DNA from: Aptenodytes patagonicus
Taxonomy: Eukaryota > Chordata > Aves > Sphenisciformes > Spheniscidae
Direction: 5' to 3'
DNA length: 64,000 nt
Assembly (NCBI RefSeq): GCF_965638725.1
Contig: NC_134981.1
Coordinates: 47,892,849 to 47,956,848 of the forward strand
A program made the translations under genes and the position numbers. The notes under the pieces are model-generated. The model saw nothing but the letters and a program-made list of their open reading frames with translations. It had not been told where the DNA came from and ran no database searches. The number at the start of each line of letters is the position of its first letter. Positions within the stretch are counted from its first letter, which is position 1. Shown piece by piece: positions 59,602 through 64,000 of the stretch.

Positions 59602-59687
59602 ATATCCACCCCTTATTCTATACCATCTGCGTCATGCTCAAGTCTCATATTTTCCAGTACATTTTCATTAATCACCACCCCTTTTTT

Positions 59688-59720
<33 letters not shown>
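59688..59720. repeat. TA/CA microsatellite
   Basis: About eleven TA units followed by about five AC units within provirus C's noncoding region. Provirus A has a shorter version near 44980-45003. Confidence 0.85.
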
Positions 59721-59721
<1 letters not shown>

Positions 59722-60056
59722 GAGATATCATTCCCTTCGTCTGTGGGCCATCCCTCTAAAATGTTCGGTGAGTTCATTTAGTCCATGACTTCGGGCTCCA
59801 TCTGTCATCTGTCTTTCAGGGTAGGAAAAATGGAGATGGTATGTGGTGTTGGATTGTTTCATGTTGAAGTCAGTTCTGGTACCATCATCACTATGCTTTG
59901 CTTGGCTTCACTGAAGTTATTCTTCATTAGTCTGGGTGATTCTTATTGTAATAACATTAGTATGGCATATAATATTATTAGTATGATTAGTATATCTGTG
60001 TATTATTAGTATAACTATTATAACTATAATTAGTACTTAACATCACATAATTCAGA

Positions 60057-61772
60057 TCATTGGCTATTCTCACCCAAAATCAAATCCCCTTGAGGTACAC
60101 ATCGGACTTCCCCATCCTCCCACATCACCCACCAAGTGCACCCAGGTCCTTGAGCAAAAGCAATCCCATGGATGGGTCTGCCTCTGCCCGAGGCAGGAAT
60201 AACCCAGACTGTCTTCCCCAGCATATTTTTTATGTGCACTACGGGAACTTTATTCCCATCTACAGTACGTAAAAGTTCTGACTGGGCAGGGCCTGCTCGA
60301 TTGGCAGATCCCCGAGTGTTGACTAACCAGGTGGCCTTTGCTAAATGCATATCCCAATGTTTGAACGTCCCGCCACCCATTGCTCTCAGCGTAGTCTTTA
60401 ACAGTCCATTGTATCGTTCAATTTTCCCAGAGGCTGGTGCATGACAGGGGATGTGATACACCCACTCAATGCCGTGCTCTTTGGCCCAGGTGTCTATGAG
60501 GTTGTTTCAGAAATGAGTCCCGTTGTCTGACTCAATTCTTTCTGGGGTGCCATGTCGCCATAGGACTTGCTTCTTAAGGCCCAGGATAGTGTTCCGGGCA
60601 GTGGCATGGGGCACGGGATATGTTTCCAGCCATCCCGTGGTTGCCTCCACCATTGTAAGCACATGGCGCTTGCCTTGGCGGGTTTGTGGGAGTGTGATAT
60701 AATCGATCTGCCAGGCCTCCCCATATTTATATTTCAGCCACCGTCCTCCATACCAGAGAGGCTTTAACCGCTTGGCTTGCTTGATTGCAGCGCATGTTTC
60801 GCATTCATGGAAAACCTGCGCAATAGTGTCCATGGTCAAGTCCACCCCTCGATCACGAGCCCATCTATATGTTGCATCTCTTCCTTGGTGACCTGAGGTG
60901 TCATGGGCCCACCGAGCTATAAATAACTCACCTTTATGTTGCCAGTCCAGATCCCCCTGAGCCACTTCAATCTTAGCAGCCTGATCCACCTGCTGGTTGT
61001 TTTGATGCTCTTCAGTGGCCCGACTCTTGGGTACGTGAGCATCTACGTGACGGACTTTTACAACCAGGTTCTCCACCCGGGCAGCAATATCTTGCCACAA
61101 TGCGGCAGCCCAGATGGGTTTGCCTCTGCACTGCCAGTTGCTCTGCTTCCATTGCTGCAACCACCCCCACAGGGCATTTGCCACCATCCATGAGTCAGTA
61201 TAGAGATAGAGCACTGGCCACTTTTCTCGGTCAGCAATGTCTAAAGCCAGCTGGATGGCCTTTACTTCTGCAAATTGGCTCGATTCACCTTCTCCTTCAG
61301 CAGTTTCTACAACTTGTCGCATAGGACTCCATACAGCAGCTTTCCACCTCCGATGCTTTCCCACAAGACGACAGGACCCATCAGTGAACAGGGCATATTG
61401 CTTCTCATTTTCTGGTAGTTCATTATACATTGGGGCCTCCTCAGCACGCGTCACCTCTTCCCCTGCCCGTATTCCAAAATCTTTGCCCTCTGGCCAATCC
61501 ATGATCACTTCCAGGATTCCTGGGCGACTGGGGTTTCCTATTCGAGCCCGTTGTGTGATCAGTGCGACCCACTTACTCCATGTAGCATCAGTTGCATGAT
61601 GTGTACAGGGGACCCTCCCTCTGAACATCCAGCCCAGCACCGGCAGTCGGGGTGCCAGGAGGAGCTGTGCTTCAGTGCCGATCACTTCTGAAGCAGCTCG
61701 AACCCCTTCATATGCTGCTAATATCTCTTTTTCAGTTGGAGTATAGCGGGCCTCCGATCCTCTGTATCCCCG
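60057..61772 (-). pseudogene. Provirus C RNase H-integrase part of pol
   Basis: Open from the solo LTR border through RNase H (LFTDGSC) and integrase (H-x4-H, CETC, IDYITL, ESDNGTHF) to 60507, where a TGA within the catalytic core breaks it. The remainder, including the catalytic Glu in GKIERYNG, continues in the same frame (60057-60461). Confidence 0.9.
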
Positions 61773-62312
61773 TGTCGTGGTTTAATCTCAGTCAGCAATT
61801 AAGCACCACGCAGCCGCTCGCTCACTCCCCCCCACCCGGTGGGATGGGGGAGAGAATTGGAAGAGCACAAGTGAGAAAGACTCGTTCGTTGAGATAAAAA
61901 CAGTTTAATAATTGAAATAAAATGATAATAATAATATGATAATAATAATAATAATACACAAAACAAGTGATGCACAGTACAATTGCTCACCACCCGCCGA
62001 CCGATGCCCAGCCAGTCCCCGAGCAGCGGCCCCCCCGGCCAGCTTTTCCCAGTTTATGTACTGAGCATGACGTCCCATGGTATGGAATGTCCCTTTGGCC
62101 AGTTTGGCTGTGCCCCCTCCCAGCTTCTTGTGCACCTCCAGCCTCCTCAGTCAGTAGAGCATGGGAAGCTGAAAAGTCCTTGGCTAGTGTAAGCATTACC
62201 TAGCAACAACTAAAACACCGGTGTGTTATCAACTTTGTTCTCATCCTAAATCCAAAACACTGTACCAGCTACTAGGAAGGAAATTAACTCTATCCCTGCC
62301 GAAACCAGGACA
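61773..62312 (-). mobile_element. Solo LTR inserted in provirus C pol
   Basis: 540-bp family LTR, same orientation as C, with a perfect 5-bp target duplication CCCCG at 61768-61772 and 62313-62317. Proviruses A and B show the uninterrupted site (GTATCCCCGACTCC in A near 47043-47056). Its CRE position reads TGACGTCC, one base off. Confidence 0.95.
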
Positions 62313-63787
62313 CCCCGACTCCAAAACCCTAGGGGTCGACCTCGAGTCTCCCCTGGTGCTTTCTGCCAGAGGCTCCAGGTAGGGCCGTTCTCCCCGGCTG
62401 CGGTGTAGAGCACATTTTTTACATCTTGCCCTGCCCGGACTGGCCCCAGGGCTACTGCATGAACTATCTCCTCTTTAATTTGTTCAAAAGCTTGTCGTTG
62501 CTCAGGGCCCCATTTGAAATCGTTCTTCTTCCGGTTCACTTGATAGAGAGGGTTTACAATCAGACTGTAATTTGGAATGTGCATTCTCCAAAAACCCATG
62601 ACGCCTAAGAAAGCTTGTGTTTCCTTTTTGCTAGTTGGTGGAGACATGGCTGTTATTTTGTTGATCACATCCATTGGGATTTGACGCCGTCCATCTTGCC
62701 ATTTTTTTCCTAAAAATTGGATCTCCTGTGCAGGTCCCTTGACCTTACTTTGTTTTATGGCAAAACCGGCCTTCAGCAGGATTTGGACTATTTCCTTCCC
62801 TTTTTCAAAAACTTCTCCTGCTGTGTTGCCCCACACGATGATGTCATCAATGTATTGCAGGTGTTCTGGAGCTCCACCCTGTTCTAGTGCAGTCTGGATT
62901 AGTCCATGGCAAATGGTAGGGCTGTGTTTCCACCCCTGGGGCAGTCGGTTCCAGGTGTACTGGACGCCCCTCCAAGTGAAAGCAAACTGTGGCCTGCACT
63001 CTGCTGCCAAAGGGATTGAGAAAAACGCATTAGCAATATCAACTGTGGCATACCACTTGGCTGCCTTTGATTCCAATTCGTATTGAAGTTCTAGCATGTC
63101 TGGCACGGCAGCACTCAGCGGTGGCGTGACTTCATTCAGGCCACAATAGTCTACTGTTAGTCTCCACTCTCCATCAGACTTCCGCACTAGCCATACGGGA
63201 CTGTTAAAGGGTGAATGAGTCTTGCTGATCACTCCTTGGCTCTCCAGTCGACGAATCAGCTTATGGATGGGAATCAGGGAGTCTCGGTTGGTGCGATATT
63301 GCCGCCAGTGCACCGTGGTGGTGGCGATGGGCACCTGTTTGTCTTTGACCTTCAGCAACCCCATAACAGAAGGGTCCTTAGAGAGGCCAGGCAAGGTGGA
63401 CAGCTGTTTAATTTCCTCCATCTTCAAGGCAGCTATACCAAAAGCCCACCGGTACCCTTTTGGGTCCTTGAAATACCCTCTCCTGAGGTAGTCTATGCCA
63501 AGGATGCACGGAGCATCTGGGCCAGTCACAATGGGGTGCTTCTGCCACCCATTCCCAGTTAGACTCACTTCGGCTTCCAATACAGTTAGCTGTTGGGATC
63601 CCCCCGTCACCCCAGAAATACAGATGGGTTCTGCCCCTATATAGCTTGATGGCATTAGGGTACACTGTGCACCGGTGTCTACCAGAGCCTTATACTTCTG
63701 TGGGTCTGACGTGCCAGGCCGCCGAATCCACACAGTCCAGTAAACCCGGTTGTCCCTTTCCTCCCCCTGGCTGGAGGCAGGGCCCCT
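62313..63787 (-). pseudogene. Provirus C protease-reverse transcriptase part of pol
   Basis: From M at 63733 the frame stays open through LVDTGA protease and reverse transcriptase (YIDD, LTVDYCGLNEVTPP) to the solo LTR, into which it reads for about 20 codons before a stop. The LTR is therefore the only lesion in this half of pol. Confidence 0.92.
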
Positions 63788-64000
63788 CTAGTCCTCATCA
63801 CAGTACTCGTTTCTCATTTCTTGTACGTACGAGTCAGAAGTTTCTTCATTAAGATCAAGAGTAAGATCAGCCCTTCTACTCTCTCTGGGGAACTGCCCGC
63901 TGGAAACTGGAGCAGCAATTTTCCTGGAAGAACCTCTTTCTGTGATTGTTTTCCCTTGCAATTCGCGTACCCGTGCCCCTAGGGCTGCAGTAGGTTTCCC
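63788..64000 (-). pseudogene. Provirus C gag C terminus, partial
   Basis: Begins at the window edge and ends with the family TAG at 63788-63790. About 70 codons (ERGSSRKIAAPVSSGQFPRE region) are nearly identical to provirus A. Confidence 0.88.

Larger units (their letters stand above)
59068..64000 (-). mobile_element. Provirus C, ERV-L-like, runs off the window
   Basis: Minus-strand provirus with 3' LTR at 59068-59601, noncoding region with a TA/CA microsatellite (59688-59720), pol, and gag entering from the right edge. It inserted into provirus B's 3' LTR; the left flanking pentamer is ctgtc and the matching one should lie past 64000. A solo LTR has inserted into its pol. The tract AAGGGGTGGATA before the LTR is a better polypurine tract than in A or B. 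Confidence 0.9.

Noticed and set aside
1-64000. CRISPR arrays, rRNA, tRNA genes, bacterial operons or phage
   Set aside because: No repeat-spacer array, cloverleaf with A/B boxes or prokaryotic gene organisation was seen; all evidence points to vertebrate nuclear DNA.

Overview
This is vertebrate, almost certainly avian, nuclear DNA. It has spliced genes with GT-AG introns, several CR1 LINEs with the avian 3' end of tandem ATTCTATG units, and many LTRs of one bird-type ERV-L-like family. The two recognisable host genes are FOXD1 (intronless, minus strand, 31374-32576) and the ankyrin-repeat exons of ANKRA2 (minus strand, 42445-43492). In human the order on 5q13 is FOXD1-BTF3-ANKRA2-UTP15, and that block is Z-linked in birds, so this is probably a bird Z chromosome (inference). 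I cannot name the species.

Layout. 1-12 kb: AT-rich intergenic DNA with solo LTRs, one carrying a second LTR inside it, and a CR1 tail. 12.1-14.9 kb: a 5'-truncated, frameshifted CR1. 14.9-30.7 kb: the downstream flank of FOXD1, a chain of CpG-rich blocks separated by AT-rich stretches that look like conserved enhancers; no credible protein gene. 30.75-33.1 kb: the FOXD1 transcription unit with a poly(A) signal and a TATA-like promoter. 33.1-36 kb: upstream CpG island and a candidate enhancer. 36-39.3 kb: unremarkable sequence plus an ancient CR1 tail. 39.3-42.4 kb: a solo LTR and an older CR1 containing a younger CR1. 42.4-43.5 kb: four ANKRA2 exons. 43.9-64 kb: one unbroken pile of transposable elements within the ANKRA2 intron or upstream region.

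The pile holds three related ERV-L-like proviruses. A (minus) and B (plus) are fused head to head, each without its 5' LTR, so two 3' LTRs point outward. C (minus) follows and runs off the window. B's 3' LTR is split by a young CR1 whose 934-codon ORF2 is fully open. C's pol is split by a solo LTR with an exact 5-bp target duplication. In all three proviruses gag, protease, reverse transcriptase, RNase H and integrase lie in one frame, interrupted at the gag/protease border by the same TAG codon, which suggests stop-codon readthrough. No env or dUTPase is visible.

FOXD1 is a developmental repressor and activator (temporal retina, kidney stroma); the CpG blocks and homeodomain-site clusters around it suit a gene with many distal enhancers. 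ANKRA2 is an ankyrin adaptor. Its last coding exon is not found, and neither is BTF3, in the space where both are expected.
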